Below, piece by piece: positions 34,190 through 43,247 of a DNA stretch of 64,000 nucleotides (position 1 is the first letter of the stretch; each line of letters begins with the position of its first letter). The translations under genes and the position numbers were made by a program. The notes beneath the pieces were generated by a model, which had not been told where the DNA came from, did not search any database, and saw only the letters and a program-made list of their open reading frames with translations. Source of the stretch: Symbiodinium natans (taxonomy: Eukaryota; Sar; Dinophyceae; Suessiales; Symbiodiniaceae); contig CAJNDS010000541.1 of assembly GCA_905221605.1 (NCBI GenBank), positions 52,602 to 116,601 of the forward strand. Reading direction: 5' to 3'.

Positions 34190-34491
34190 TCTGAGGGGCA
34201 GTGAGCATGATGCATCAATGTACATTGTGACTTTATCCAGGCAAGTGACAGGAGGTGGGATCTGCGGTGGGGCTCCGGCCACCCTGCTGCGGATGCAAAG
34301 GAGGGAGGGAGGTGTTGAGCAGGGTGACGGGGGCGTGTGCCGAGTTCAGCGGCGCTGGGATTGAAGGGATGCGTTGCTGTCGGTATGCGCGTCTGTTGCG
34401 GCTCACATGTGTTCTTTGTCTCGGTCAGTGTTCGTTCGGCCCAGACAATCATTGAGGATTCTTGTCGTCTTTCTTCTGCTGGATTGCAACA
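34190..34491. other. Recombinase-gag spacer of element 3
   Basis: Non-coding, ending in a pyrimidine-rich stretch (TTGTCGTCTTTCTTCTGC, about 34463-34480) just before the gag ATG. Confidence 0.4.
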
Positions 34492-35727
34492 ATGGCGACC
34501 GTGGAGCAGCAAAAGGCGCTGGTGCAGACCTTGGATCCAGACCTCGCGGGCTTGCTGCAGACAAAGGACGTGTCCCTCAAAGTTCAGGCGCTTGTCGCTC
34601 AGAAGAAGGTGAAGACTATCTCCAGATTGTCTGCTATGGCGGATGATCGAAAAGGCATTCGCGAGTTTTGCGTGAAGACTTTGGGTTTAGAGGCGTCGGT
34701 CGGCGACGATTTGGTGGAAATTGCGAGCGTGGTAGATGCTTGGGAGTCAGCGCGCTCTCGTGTGGATGCCCGGAACAAGGCAGAGGGAGAAGCCGTAGTG
34801 GACGGCCTTCCGAAGGTGGTGGCCAGGACCGAGCTAGCGCAGTTGCGCGACCGATTCGAGACCGCCTTCTATCCTTTGACAGAGAAGTTTATGCCTGCGA
34901 ACGCGACTCTGGAACAAGTGTTCGATATGGTGGACAATGGCGAGTTTGTGAACATGTCGTTGTCAGAATTTGCCTCCAAAGAGAACGCGGCGCAGGAGCC
35001 TGTGGCGGCTGTCATTGACCGGAGCACAGGTGCAATCAAGGTCAAGAAAGGGCACATCCAAGTGCCCATGCCTACGAACGCGGAAGAGTTGCGCGTTCGA
35101 CTACGGGTGGTTGCGCACTCCTTTGTGCTGAGCTCATTGCGCTATCCACACGTGGCCGTCCTGAAGGGGATCGCGCCGTCTCACTTCCATAATTATGCAG
35201 ACTACTTGCTTGGTGACTTTGTGCTCGGGCTGCATGCGCGTGACTCGACAGGAGGTATTGTCTCCTCTCCCTCTTTCGACTTGGTGGTTGCGTATGAGTA
35301 CCAGTTGCGGAAGCATGTGACGAAGCTCCTAAACGCCGGGCAAACCCTGGTGGCGGCCTTGGAGACATCTATGGCGGACCCAGTGCTAAAGGAGCGGTAT
35401 TTTGTCACGCCGTCGGCGTTTCGCCTGGCTGAATTAGCTACTGTGGGCAACAGCAGGAGAGAGCGTTCTCGCAGCAGACGTGTGCGTCGCGACCTGGGGC
35501 TGACTCGAGCTTTTGGAAAAGGCCAAAGCAAGGGCAAGTTTGCGGCACTCAAGAGGCTCACAGAGGATGGCCAGCAGATATGCTTTGCGTTCAACAATCC
35601 GCATGAGAAGTGTCGAGGCAAGTGCGGTCGCGCCCATGTGTGCCAATTGTGCCTGGGCAAGCACCCGATGCATGCCTGCAAGTCTTCTCTGCCCGATGCC
35701 CGCCAAGACGACAAGCGCGAGGAGTGA
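34492..35727 (+). CDS. Element 3 gag-like protein
   Basis: 411 residues from ATG 34492 (CAACAATGG). Mostly helical, with a basic Arg/Ser stretch (RRERSRSRRVRRD, about 325) and a C-terminal Cys/His cluster (KCRGKCGRAHVCQLC then H...C, about 378-400), a zinc-knuckle-like nucleic-acid-binding end. Same position and same stop arrangement as the gag of element 2, but little sequence likeness. Ends TGA-CTAG, open in frame into pol. Confidence 0.75.
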   Translation: MATVEQQKALVQTLDPDLAGLLQTKDVSLKVQALVAQKKVKTISRLSAMADDRKGIREFCVKTLGLEASVGDDLVEIASVVDAWESARSRVDARNKAEGEAVVDGLPKVVARTELAQLRDRFETAFYPLTEKFMPANATLEQVFDMVDNGEFVNMSLSEFASKENAAQEPVAAVIDRSTGAIKVKKGHIQVPMPTNAEELRVRLRVVAHSFVLSSLRYPHVAVLKGIAPSHFHNYADYLLGDFVLGLHARDSTGGIVSSPSFDLVVAYEYQLRKHVTKLLNAGQTLVAALETSMADPVLKERYFVTPSAFRLAELATVGNSRRERSRSRRVRRDLGLTRAFGKGQSKGKFAALKRLTEDGQQICFAFNNPHEKCRGKCGRAHVCQLCLGKHPMHACKSSLPDARQDDKREE

Positions 35728-35731
35728 CTAG
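35725..35731 (+). promoter_or_regulatory. Candidate stop-readthrough site, gag-pol of element 3
   Basis: TGA followed by CTAG, the same seven bases as at the gag-pol boundary of element 2, again with both frames in phase. Confidence 0.7.
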
Positions 35732-38202
35732 GGTCAGCGTCAGACCCTGAGGCTGGCGGAGGTGCCCAGCGCGCGGTTCCGGTGGAAGGGGAGGTGGACC
35801 GCAACGCGCTGGCGGCGCCGTGCGCCCTTGCGTCGGCAAAGGACGGCGATCGCAGCAGCGGCGAGTCGCAACGGCAGATGGCTGGACCTCAGGGCCCGGA
35901 GAATGTGCGGAGCGCGCAGGAACAGCATCTGACCGGAGCGGGGGGCCCAGTGCGAATATCGGACACATCTTTGTTCTGTCCTACAAGCGCTCCCATGAAG
36001 GCTCTCTATAAAGGCAAATGGAGAACGATCAATGATGGGGGCGGTTTGTGCTCACCTGGTCGATGGCCGGTGAGTGCAAGGCGTTGGCAGAAAAGCGAGG
36101 CGTGGGCGAAGTTCCAGGCAGTCCTGCGTAAAGGATTCCTACGATGGGTCCTGGAGACAAGCGGCGCAAGAAAGGATGGCAAAGATGCTGTGGCCGAGAC
36201 ATTTTGGCGCATGGCGGGAGGAAAGATGACGTCCTCCCCATTCCATGGATCAGCAGCAGCAACAGCGGGCGAGGCCGATGCGTTGTTACTTGAATTTGGA
36301 ATCGATGCGCGGCGAAGACCGACAGATCAGTGCTCCGAAATCAATTTCCGGCGCTTGGCTGGGGGGCTGGAGCTGCTGCGCGACCCGGACTATGCGTATC
36401 TTGTAGAGATAGCGGAGCGTGGAGTGCGTATTGGAGTGGGCAGCGACATGCCAAGAGTCCCCGCGGTCTTTGAGGAGAAAACCAAGTGGAACCGCGAGTT
36501 CGTGGACACCGACATGGAGCCCGAGCAGATTGCGGCCAATTATGCTTCAGCGCGTGAACACATGTCTGTGGTGCGGCGGCAAGTCGAGGAAGAGGTTCAG
36601 AAGGGGCTTGTGGAACGCATGAGTTTAGAGGAAGCCCGGGCGCGATTCCCAGGTCGCCTTGCAATCGCAGCGCTCGGAGCCGTGCCCAAGGATGTCCAGT
36701 CTGACAAACCAGACCTGGTAAGAGTTGTCTTTGATGGTTCGTATTCCACAGATATCAACTCCAGGATCAAGGTTTTGGACCAGGTGCGCTCCCCCATCAT
36801 AGATGACATCGGGGCTTTGCAACGTCAGATCAGGCAGGACGTGTGCGAGAAAGGGCAGTGCGCACGCTTCGCCTTGCTGTACGACATCGCGATGGCACAC
36901 CGACTCGTGCCGGTATGCCCAGAAGACTGGGGCTTGCAGGCTTTCTCCTTGGACGATCCGGACGAAGTCTTCGTGCATCGTAGGGGTACCTTTGGCATCG
37001 CTTCTGCCGGCTACTGGTGGGCGCGCGTCGCCAGTGGGGCCGTGCGCCTGTGTCATGCGCTTGCAGACTGCGACTTGGCAGTGTATCATCTGCTCTACTC
37101 CGATGATGGATGGTTGACATCGATGGGCGATCACTTCTGGAGGCGCATGCTATTCTGGCTCTTCGTCTTGGAGGTGTTCGAGATTCCGATCAGCTGGCGA
37201 AAAGTGCGTGGGGGCACAGAAGTGCAATGGATCGGCTATCAGCTGAGTGTCGCGACGTTCAGCCGAGGAATTAGCAGCAAGAAGGTGAAATGGTTCACCG
37301 AATGGCTACACAAACATGTGGCTGCGGGGGGAGTGATGGGCAGGGATTTTCAAGCCGTGCTGGGGCGCTTATCGTTTGTGGGCGGAGCCTTACAGCATGT
37401 CAGGCCTTTTCTGGGGCCATTATTCGCATGGAACTCTGTGCTAAGACCGGAGAAGTTTGCGAAATTCCCCCTCGCGGTCCTCTTGGTTCTGAGGCTAATT
37501 CAGGAGGAGATCAGCAGGTGCCCGATGCAAGTGGTCGAGCGCATACCTGTGGAAGAGGGGGACTTCTTTCGTGTCGATGCGAAAGCCGACAAGACGTCTG
37601 TCGTGATCGGGGGATGGGAGTCTATGGGCGGCTGCCTCCCTCGGAAAGCCCGCTGGTTTTCTGTGCGGCTGGACAGGAAGACAGCCCCCTGGGTATTTGC
37701 GAAAGGAGAGCCATTCCGCGTCATAGCGTCTCTTGAGCTCTTGGCAGTCGTGGTGGCCGTCATAGTCTTCGGGCAAGACCAGCGCTGGTGGCACCGACGG
37801 GGGCAGTTGTGGCTCCCAGCCATCACTGACAACCTGGGAAACTCCTTTGTGCTGGAGAGATTCATGTCGTGCGCCTTTCCTTTATCTATGGTACTGATGG
37901 AATTGTCGGCGCAGCTGGGTCACATGGATTTACACCTACAACTAAATTGGGTGCCGCGTGACCAAAACACTGAAGCGGACGCCCTGACCAATGAGTGCTT
38001 CGATGAGTTCAACCCAGATCTGCGAATACCAGTGTGCTTTGAGAGTCTTCCGTTCCTGGTCCTGACACAGCTCATGCAGGCAGCGCAGGAGCTGGATGAC
38101 AGCATACAGTTCGCGAAGACGTCCAAAGAAGCCAAAGCAAAGGATCCGTTACCGCGGCCGAAGCGTCGCAAGACAAGTTTGCGTTGGACGGAGCCGTGGT
38201 GA
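35728..38202 (+). CDS. Element 3 pol: reverse transcriptase-RNase H
   Basis: 824 codons after the TGA in the gag frame. Counting from 35728: RT motif A Asp386 (LLYDIAMAHRL), catalytic SDD at about 458-460 (LYSDDGW), thumb-like ISWRKVRGGTEVQWIGY. The RNase H set is complete: Asp617 (FFRVDAKAD), Glu670 (ASLELLAV), Asp701 (AITDNLGN) and Asp751 (NTEADALTN). No protease or recombinase domain is fused. Ends with a basic tail. Makes the DNA copy and removes the RNA strand. Confidence 0.88.
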   Translation, partial: LGSASDPEAGGGAQRAVPVEGEVDRNALAAPCALASAKDGDRSSGESQRQMAGPQGPENVRSAQEQHLTGAGGPVRISDTSLFCPTSAPMKALYKGKWRTINDGGGLCSPGRWPVSARRWQKSEAWAKFQAVLRKGFLRWVLETSGARKDGKDAVAETFWRMAGGKMTSSPFHGSAAATAGEADALLLEFGIDARRRPTDQCSEINFRRLAGGLELLRDPDYAYLVEIAERGVRIGVGSDMPRVPAVFEEKTKWNREFVDTDMEPEQIAANYASAREHMSVVRRQVEEEVQKGLVERMSLEEARARFPGRLAIAALGAVPKDVQSDKPDLVRVVFDGSYSTDINSRIKVLDQVRSPIIDDIGALQRQIRQDVCEKGQCARFALLYDIAMAHRLVPVCPEDWGLQAFSLDDPDEVFVHRRGTFGIASAGYWWARVASGAVRLCHALADCDLAVYHLLYSDDGWLTSMGDHFWRRMLFWLFVLEVFEIPISWRKVRGGTEVQWIGYQLSVATFSRGISSKKVKWFTEWLHKHVAAGGVMGRDFQAVLGRLSFVGGALQHVRPFLGPLFAWNSVLRPEKFAKFPLAVLLVLRLIQEEISRCPMQVVERIPVEEGDFFRVDAKADKTSVVIGGWESMGGCLPRKARWFSVRLDRKTAPWVFAKGEPFRVIASLELLAVVVAVIVFGQDQRWWHRRGQLWLPAITDNLGNSFVLERFMSCAFPLSMVLMELSAQLGHMDLHLQLNWVPRDQNTEADALTNECFDEFNPDLRIPVCFESLPFLVLTQLMQAAQELDDSIQFAKTSKEAKAKDPLPRPKRRKTSLRWTEPW

Positions 38203-38395
38203 CGCTGATGCTGCTGCTGTGCGTGAGCGGCCTGGCAGATCATCGCGGCATGGGCAGCATGGTAGGATGCCCAACAAGGATGCAGCCGAGACTGCTGCAG
38301 TGCAGAGCGTGTCGTGGGAGGGTTGCCTGGAGTGCGAGTTTTGCGTTTAGGTCAGTGGTGATGAGTCTTCGCGTCGGCTGCTGGTAGGAGGCAGG

Positions 38396-38558
38396 GGGGG
38401 CAAGGAACTTTCCCAGGGTCGGGGGGCGTGGTTCCTTGCCGCTTCAAGGAGGTGGGCCGGAAAGGAAGGGAGACGCACACTTGCTCGGTTGCGGAGCCCG
38501 AGTGCTGTGCGTCTAGCATGGAACCGCCTGCGGTTGGGAATTTGGTAGTTCCATGCTA
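38396..38558. other. Three consecutive stem-loops after pol of element 3
   Basis: Inverted repeats follow each other: GGCAAGGAAC/GTTCCTTGCC (38399-38408, 38431-38440), GACGCACA/TGTGCGTC (38472-38479, 38506-38513) and TAGCATGGAAC/GTTCCATGCTA (38514-38524, 38548-38558). The last runs into B1. They could act in termination, RNA packaging or reverse-transcription jumps, which is inferred. Confidence 0.75.
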
Positions 38559-38676
38559 GGATGGCTGAAATCAGCTGACTGCTCGATTTGCGCATCCCAG
38601 GAAAATGATGCGCAGGGTGTCACGGAGTCGTGAGGGCTGGCGGGTGGGACTTTTGTGTGAATACAACTCTAGAGAC
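38536..38676 (+). repeat. Element 3 repeat B1
   Basis: Matches 38843-38983 over its length, from GGGAATTTGG to CTCTAGAGAC. Confidence 0.95.
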
Positions 38677-38842
38677 GCTGGTTAGTGCGTAGCGAAGCGA
38701 AGCACGGTAAGCGTCTCGTTGTTGCCTTGAACACAGTTTACAGTGTCGAAGCCTTTGCAGCTCGAAGGGTCTGCAAAGGGTAGAGGTCTGTTCTTGCTAG
38801 GTTGCACTTTAGACTTGCCCACCGCCGCCCCATGCACCTCCA
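38677..38842 (+). repeat. Element 3 repeat A2 with C-rich core
   Basis: Lies between B1 and B2. Starts GCTGGTTAGTGCG, identical to the start of the solo unit at 58491. The last ~26 bases contain the C-rich core (CCCACCGCCGCCCCA, about 38818-38832). Confidence 0.85.
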
Positions 38843-38983
38843 GGGAATTTGGTAGTTCCATGCTAGGATGGCTGAAATCAGCTGACTGCTCGATTTGCGC
38901 ATCCCAGGAAAATGATGCGCAGGGTGTCACGGAGTCGTGAGGGCTGGCGGGTGGGACTTTTGTGTGAATACAACTCTAGAGAC
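38843..38983 (+). repeat. Element 3 repeat B2
   Basis: Right terminus of element 3; the host RNase H codons resume at the next base. Confidence 0.93.
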
Positions 38984-39465
38984 GGTTTTGGTTGCCTGCC
39001 GACGCTGCTGGAGACATGTCGCAGGCCCGTTGGTTCAGCATGCTTTTCTCAGCGGCCGACCTGCCGACATGGTTCCATTGTGAGGGCGGTTCTGGACTTC
39101 AGGGCTGCATTGCTGCGTTCGAGGCTCTTGCTCAGCTTGCACTCGTGGTGTTGCGTGTACGGGAATCGGGGGTTTTGCCTGAAGGGTTCTGCTTAGTACA
39201 GTTTGCGCAGCTCTGCGACAACCAGGCCGTGACCGCGTGCTCGGTCAAGCTGCTTTCCATGCACAAGCCTTTGTGTTTTGTGCTTCAGGCTCTAGGGTAC
39301 TGGGCTTGCCGTTGCCACTTTCAGCTTCAGGTTTCTCATATTGCTGGCGTTCGCAACTGTATTGCAGATCAACTTAGCCGCGGCATCGTTCCCGCCTCTT
39401 TGAGTCCATCTAACAGGCTGGTGCCTGATACTGACCAGTTGCTGAGGGCTCCGTGGGAGTCCTGA
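38984..39465 (+). pseudogene. Element 2 pol, RNase H remainder
   Basis: Continues the domain broken at 32237, in phase. It supplies the missing RNase H residues: Glu in AAFEALAQ (39121), Asp in QLCDNQAV (39217) and Asp in CIADQLSRG (39367). With Asp640 of the 5' part the catalytic set is complete, so the pol of element 2 was intact when element 3 landed. Ends TGA at 39465. Confidence 0.88.
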
Positions 39466-39571
39466 GTGTTGTCTTGTTGCACGCGGTAAGCATCTGCCGG
39501 TCACCCGGTTGGTTAGGGGTGTTTTAGCTGTGTCCGGGCATCTGCATTGAACTGATCGCACCCTTCGGTTT

Positions 39572-39676
39572 GGGCAGTGTTGTGTGTGGAGGGCCTTTGC
39601 CATGGGGCAAGGCTCTCCCACACTGTTGTGCGATCGGTCCAAAACAGATGCGCGCGTCTAGGGTTGTGTGTGTGTT
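39572..39676 (+). repeat. Element 2 repeat B1
   Basis: Equals 39921-40027 apart from one GT unit near the end. Confidence 0.95.
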
Positions 39677-39856
39677 GGGTTGCTTGCGCTAGCCGCCCGA
39701 AACCCCCTAGCGCATGCTCCGAACACTCGGCCACCCGTGCGCGTGTTACACACTTGAGCATGTTGCGTTGCGCACTTGAGTGTTCAGCTGTCGAGCTTTC
39801 AATCTGTTTGCCTGTGTGCTGCTGAAGTCGGCTTCAAGCAGCAGCCGACGAATTGT
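39677..39856 (+). repeat. Element 2 repeat A2
   Basis: 180 bases identical to A1 (26698-26877), directly abutting B1. Confidence 0.95.
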
Positions 39857-39920
39857 CCCACCCTCCCGCCCTAGAGAAAGGGCTCACGGCCCCACGTGGC
39901 TGAGTTAGGTTTCCCGTGAC
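39857..39920. other. C-rich core between A2 and B2 of element 2
   Basis: Starts CCCACCCTCCCGCCCTA. It corresponds in place and composition to 46930-46957 (element 1) and 38818-38832 (element 3). Confidence 0.8.
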
Positions 39921-40027
39921 GGGCAGTGTTGTGTGTGGAGGGCCTTTGCCATGGGGCAAGGCTCTCCCACACTGTTGTGCGATCGGTCCAAAACAGATGC
40001 GCGCGTCTAGGGTTGTGTGTGTGTGTT
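39921..40027 (+). repeat. Element 2 repeat B2
   Basis: Right terminus of element 2, ending GTGTGTGTT. Element 1 recombinase codons resume at 40028. Confidence 0.93.
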
Positions 40028-41605
40028 GCGCTGCAGGAGGAATACAAATCTTCCCTGTTGGCAGTCCTTGCAGCGGCTGGGATATGTGCCGTAGCTAAGC
40101 AGCCATCCAAGCGGGCGAGAAAAGACTTGCCATTTGCGCGGCCTTCGCAGCGGGGAAGCTTATCCAGTGCGCTGAATGCCGCGTTGCCTGAAAACCAGGA
40201 AGATGCTTTGGCAGAACTTTTCGAGGACATCTGGGCACGCAGCAACTTGGCGTCGGGAGACGCCCGATGGCGAACGTGGACAAGACTCTGTAGGGCCTGG
40301 AGAGTTGATGCCCTGCCTCTCACTCGAGATGTTGTTGAGAAAGTTTCTGCTTCATTGAAACGTGGTGGTTATCGCAGTGCGCGGCAATATTTTTCGCAAG
40401 CTCGTCGTCAGCATGTGCTGCACACAGGGAAACAAGTTCCTGCCGACGTGGAGTTGTGCATGCGCGACATGACCAGAAGTCTCGAGCGTGGCCTGGGCGG
40501 CCCTGCTCTGAAAGATGCGTTTCGCCTGGAGTCGCTCGAGCTCCCTCACCCAGAAGAAGATGTGCCTGTCAGCGCGCGGACGCAGACTACTGTGGTGGTG
40601 CTTGGCTGTTGGTTCCTTCTTAGAGAAATCGAAGTTGCGGCTCTGAAGGTGAAGTACTTTGTGGTTGACGAGAAGTCGCAGACTGTGAGTTTAACGTTGC
40701 AGTCCAGCAAAACTGACACGCAGGGTGACTTGGTGATGCGATGCCATGCGTGCTATTGTCAGGTCATGCCGGCCAACTTGTGCCCTTTCCATGTCGCAAA
40801 GGCCTTCGTCAGCCTGCTCCCGCAAGATCCAGAGGCGCCCGCGTTCTCCAACAGCGAGGGCAGCGTCCTGTCCAAGGAAGAGTCAGTGCAGATGATTCGG
40901 GACGTGCTAGCTAACAGTGACGTCGAACTCACTCGTGCAGGCATGGCAGGAGAAGTGCAACGCTTTGGTGGTCATTGTCTTCGTGTAAGTGGAGCTCAGT
41001 TCTTGTCTCGCTGCAGCATCCCCCTCTCCACAATCATGTTGCTCGGACGATGGGGTTCTCGAAGTGTTGAAAGATACGTCCAAGAAGCAGCCTTGGAGAG
41101 CTTTGTAGTGACCGCACCGCGCGGAATTGGTGCTGGACAACCAGGTAGCCAGTCGCTGTCTGAAGAATCGCAGCTTGATCATGGCATGGCCACATCCTCG
41201 GAGATGCCTTCGACGCCGGCGCCTTCAACTGATACAAGAATCGGTGAGGACGTGGAAGAGCAAATCGAGAGAGCCAACAAGCAGCTACAAGAACTGTCGT
41301 TGAAAGTGGAGCAACTCCAGCAACGCCCGGAGCTTGTGATTGGCAAGAAAGCCCATGCAAGAGATCAGAACGAGCTCACGCTGCTGCCCCGTATGTGGAA
41401 GGCTCGCTGTGGCTGGCCATATGGCGGAGCGACTTTCCGCCGAGCAGGTCTGGACACGCAAGTTCAGAGATGTAAGAAATGCTTCCCTAGCAGCTCGTGC
41501 CAAGAGCCAGAGTCAATGCCTGACTCTAATACAGACTCGGATACAGAAGAGTCATCGAGTCGCTCCAGCAGTGAGTGCTCTTCGGGCAAGCAGCCTGGCA
41601 AGTGA
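40028..41605 (+). pseudogene. Element 1 tyrosine recombinase, 3' part
   Basis: Joined to 26566-26697 this makes 569 codons. In the joined numbering, core residues are Arg243 (CWFLLREIEVAAL), a Lys in LQSSKTDTQGD (about 266), His360-x-x-Arg363 (FGGHCLRVSG), a GRWGSRS segment (about 384) and Tyr394 (VERYVQEA), the full R-K-H-R-Y set. After the core come a coiled coil (about 470-500, ANKQLQELSLKVEQLQQ), a Cys pair (CKKCFP) and an acidic Ser-rich tail. It was intact until element 2 inserted. Confidence 0.88.
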
Positions 41606-42058
41606 GCTTCGACGTGCTAGTCGGAGCTGCAGAGCACAATGGGTGTGCTCTGGTTTTGCAATAAAAGGTGCCCTCGCGTGGAGGCGAGAAGATTGTCGTA
41701 CCGAGGTGCTGTCGCGGAAGCAGCATGATGATCGGAAAGTGCGGGATCTGTGAGAATATATGAGCGCTGAGTGACAGCTGCTGCTGACTGCGGTATGTGA
41801 TGGTGTGTTGACAGTGCGGGTGCTTGTTGTTTGTGTTTTTTTTTTATTTGCTACGCGTCATTGTGCAGTTGAATGCCGGGAGAGTGTGTGATCTTGTCAG
41901 GCCGTGTGAGGGCTGAGCTGATAGTTTGTTTGATCTGAAGGTGTTGTGCTTTGCGTTGGTCAAGGAGCCTTCGGATTGCGCGCCAATTTGGTTCTTTGCT
42001 TGCAGGTTGTGCGATAGTGGAAACTGCCCGATCCCTGAAGGCAAGCCTTGAGAGCGCC
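41606..42058. other. Recombinase-gag spacer of element 1
   Basis: Non-coding. A strong pyrimidine tract (run of nine or ten T, about 41838-41847) followed by ATTGTGCAG (about 41862) looks like a splice acceptor ahead of gag. Confidence 0.5.
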
Positions 42059-43243
42059 ATGGCCGAGACCGAGCCGGAGCTGGCAAAGTTGCTCAAGGAA
42101 GCGGGTTTGGACGACAAGCTCGTGGACTATGTGGCCGCAAGGGACATACGCAGCCGAGACATCTTCGCGTCCATCGCAACCTCCATGAAAGAGGTCGATG
42201 CAGTTTTGATCGAGCCTTTGACCGCGGGTTTCAAAATGCCACAAGGTGAGACGCTGAAGCTTGATGCGCTCCAGTTGCCCATTGCCCGCGCCAAGCTTCG
42301 CTTTGTGTGGCGCAAGTGTTCAGAAGCCTTTTCCGTGTCGACCGCTTCGGCCGCTGCAACTGTGCCGTCATCTGTTCCTGCGAGCAAGTCCACAAAGGAG
42401 CTGCCGCCGGGGTACTGGCAGATGCAGGTCGCGAAGTACGAGATGGTACAGATCGGAGGCGAGTCCCGCAAGTTCCCTCAGGAGCTCCTGCTAGGGACAG
42501 AGGCCATCCTCGCGCGCATTATCAATGAGATGAAGTCGCTGTCACACACTTCAGTGGCATTGCACGAGTTGGTCCAGGGCCGCTTCTTCAGCCGAGGCGG
42601 AGATCCAAACCCACTCTGTCCCGCAAAGAAACGGGCCAAAGCATCGACCACTGTCCTGACCATCAATCAGGACAATCAGCTCGAAACCGCCCCGGACGCA
42701 CAGTGGAGCCCGAAGTCAGTCCTCTCGTTCTTAGATTGCTTAGAGGCGATTCGGTATGCGTTCATCCTTGTCGAGCTTGGGCCAGAGCCTGCGGTCATCC
42801 GGTACATCGAATGGTGGGAGAAGCAGGTTCGAGCAAGGCAGTATCGCTTAGAGCAGTTGAAAATCTTTTGGGACATAGCCGCCTGGCGCATTGCGATGGC
42901 TTTGCGCAGCAAGATTGACTTTGCCACTGTGACGACGGAGATCATGAACGACAATCAGGCACTCCAAGACGCATTGAACCGCGAGGTCGTGCTGGAGAAG
43001 TTTCCCAAGCTGCCCAAGCATGATGCCTTTCGTGTTGATCATGCGCGAGGAGGCAAAGGTAAAGGAAAATATGGGAAGGACTGGAAGGACCGAAAGCGAG
43101 CGTGGGATGAGGGCAGCTACGAGCGTCGCTGGAGTGATCGCCGATGGGACGACAATCGCTACTACGGCTCGCAGTGGGATCGCAGCTATTCAGATCGCCA
43201 GCATCGTGCCAGCAGTGCCTACGAACAGCAGGCCAGAGAGTAG
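42059..43243 (+). CDS. Element 1 gag-like protein
   Basis: 394 residues from ATG 42059 (GCGCCATGGCC). Helical throughout; the start ETEPELAKLLKEAGLDDKLVDYV resembles short helical adaptor repeats. There is no zinc knuckle. Instead the C-terminus is a Gly/Lys then Arg/Asp/Tyr-rich basic tail (GKGKGKYGKDWKDRKRAW), which could bind nucleic acid. Position and the same-frame stop before pol support the gag role. Ends TAG-GGA. Confidence 0.7.
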   Translation: MAETEPELAKLLKEAGLDDKLVDYVAARDIRSRDIFASIATSMKEVDAVLIEPLTAGFKMPQGETLKLDALQLPIARAKLRFVWRKCSEAFSVSTASAAATVPSSVPASKSTKELPPGYWQMQVAKYEMVQIGGESRKFPQELLLGTEAILARIINEMKSLSHTSVALHELVQGRFFSRGGDPNPLCPAKKRAKASTTVLTINQDNQLETAPDAQWSPKSVLSFLDCLEAIRYAFILVELGPEPAVIRYIEWWEKQVRARQYRLEQLKIFWDIAAWRIAMALRSKIDFATVTTEIMNDNQALQDALNREVVLEKFPKLPKHDAFRVDHARGGKGKGKYGKDWKDRKRAWDEGSYERRWSDRRWDDNRYYGSQWDRSYSDRQHRASSAYEQQARE

Positions 43244-43247
43244 GGAC
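43241..43247 (+). promoter_or_regulatory. Candidate stop-readthrough site, gag-pol of element 1
   Basis: TAG followed by GGAC, gag and pol in the same open frame. UAG followed by G is the arrangement at the readthrough stop of gammaretroviral gag-pol. This is an analogy only. Confidence 0.6.

Larger units (their letters stand above)
32238..38983 (+). mobile_element. Element 3: DIRS-order retrotransposon nested in element 2
   Basis: About 6.75 kb lying inside the RNase H domain of element 2. Removing 32238-38983 joins the host codons in frame (GIG|G-FWLP). The right end is firm: B2 (38843-38983) repeats B1 (38536-38676) and ends CTCTAGAGAC directly before host sequence. A2 (38677-38842) starts GCTGGTTAG. 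No matching A1 was found at the left end, where only ~26 bases precede the recombinase ATG, so the 5' end is probably truncated or diverged and the left border may be off by a few bases. Genes in order: recombinase, gag, pol, all intact. Confidence 0.85.
26698..40027 (+). mobile_element. Element 2: DIRS-order retrotransposon nested in element 1
   Basis: 13,330 bp including element 3. A1 (26698-26877, 180 bases) equals A2 (39677-39856). B1 (39572-39676) equals B2 (39921-40027) except for one extra GT. B1 and A2 abut, giving the junction GTGTGTT-GGGTTGC, exactly the 3' and 5' ends joined. Removing it restores the element 1 recombinase frame (26697 to 40028) with no duplicated target bases. Genes in order: recombinase, gag, pol (split by element 3). 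Confidence 0.93.
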
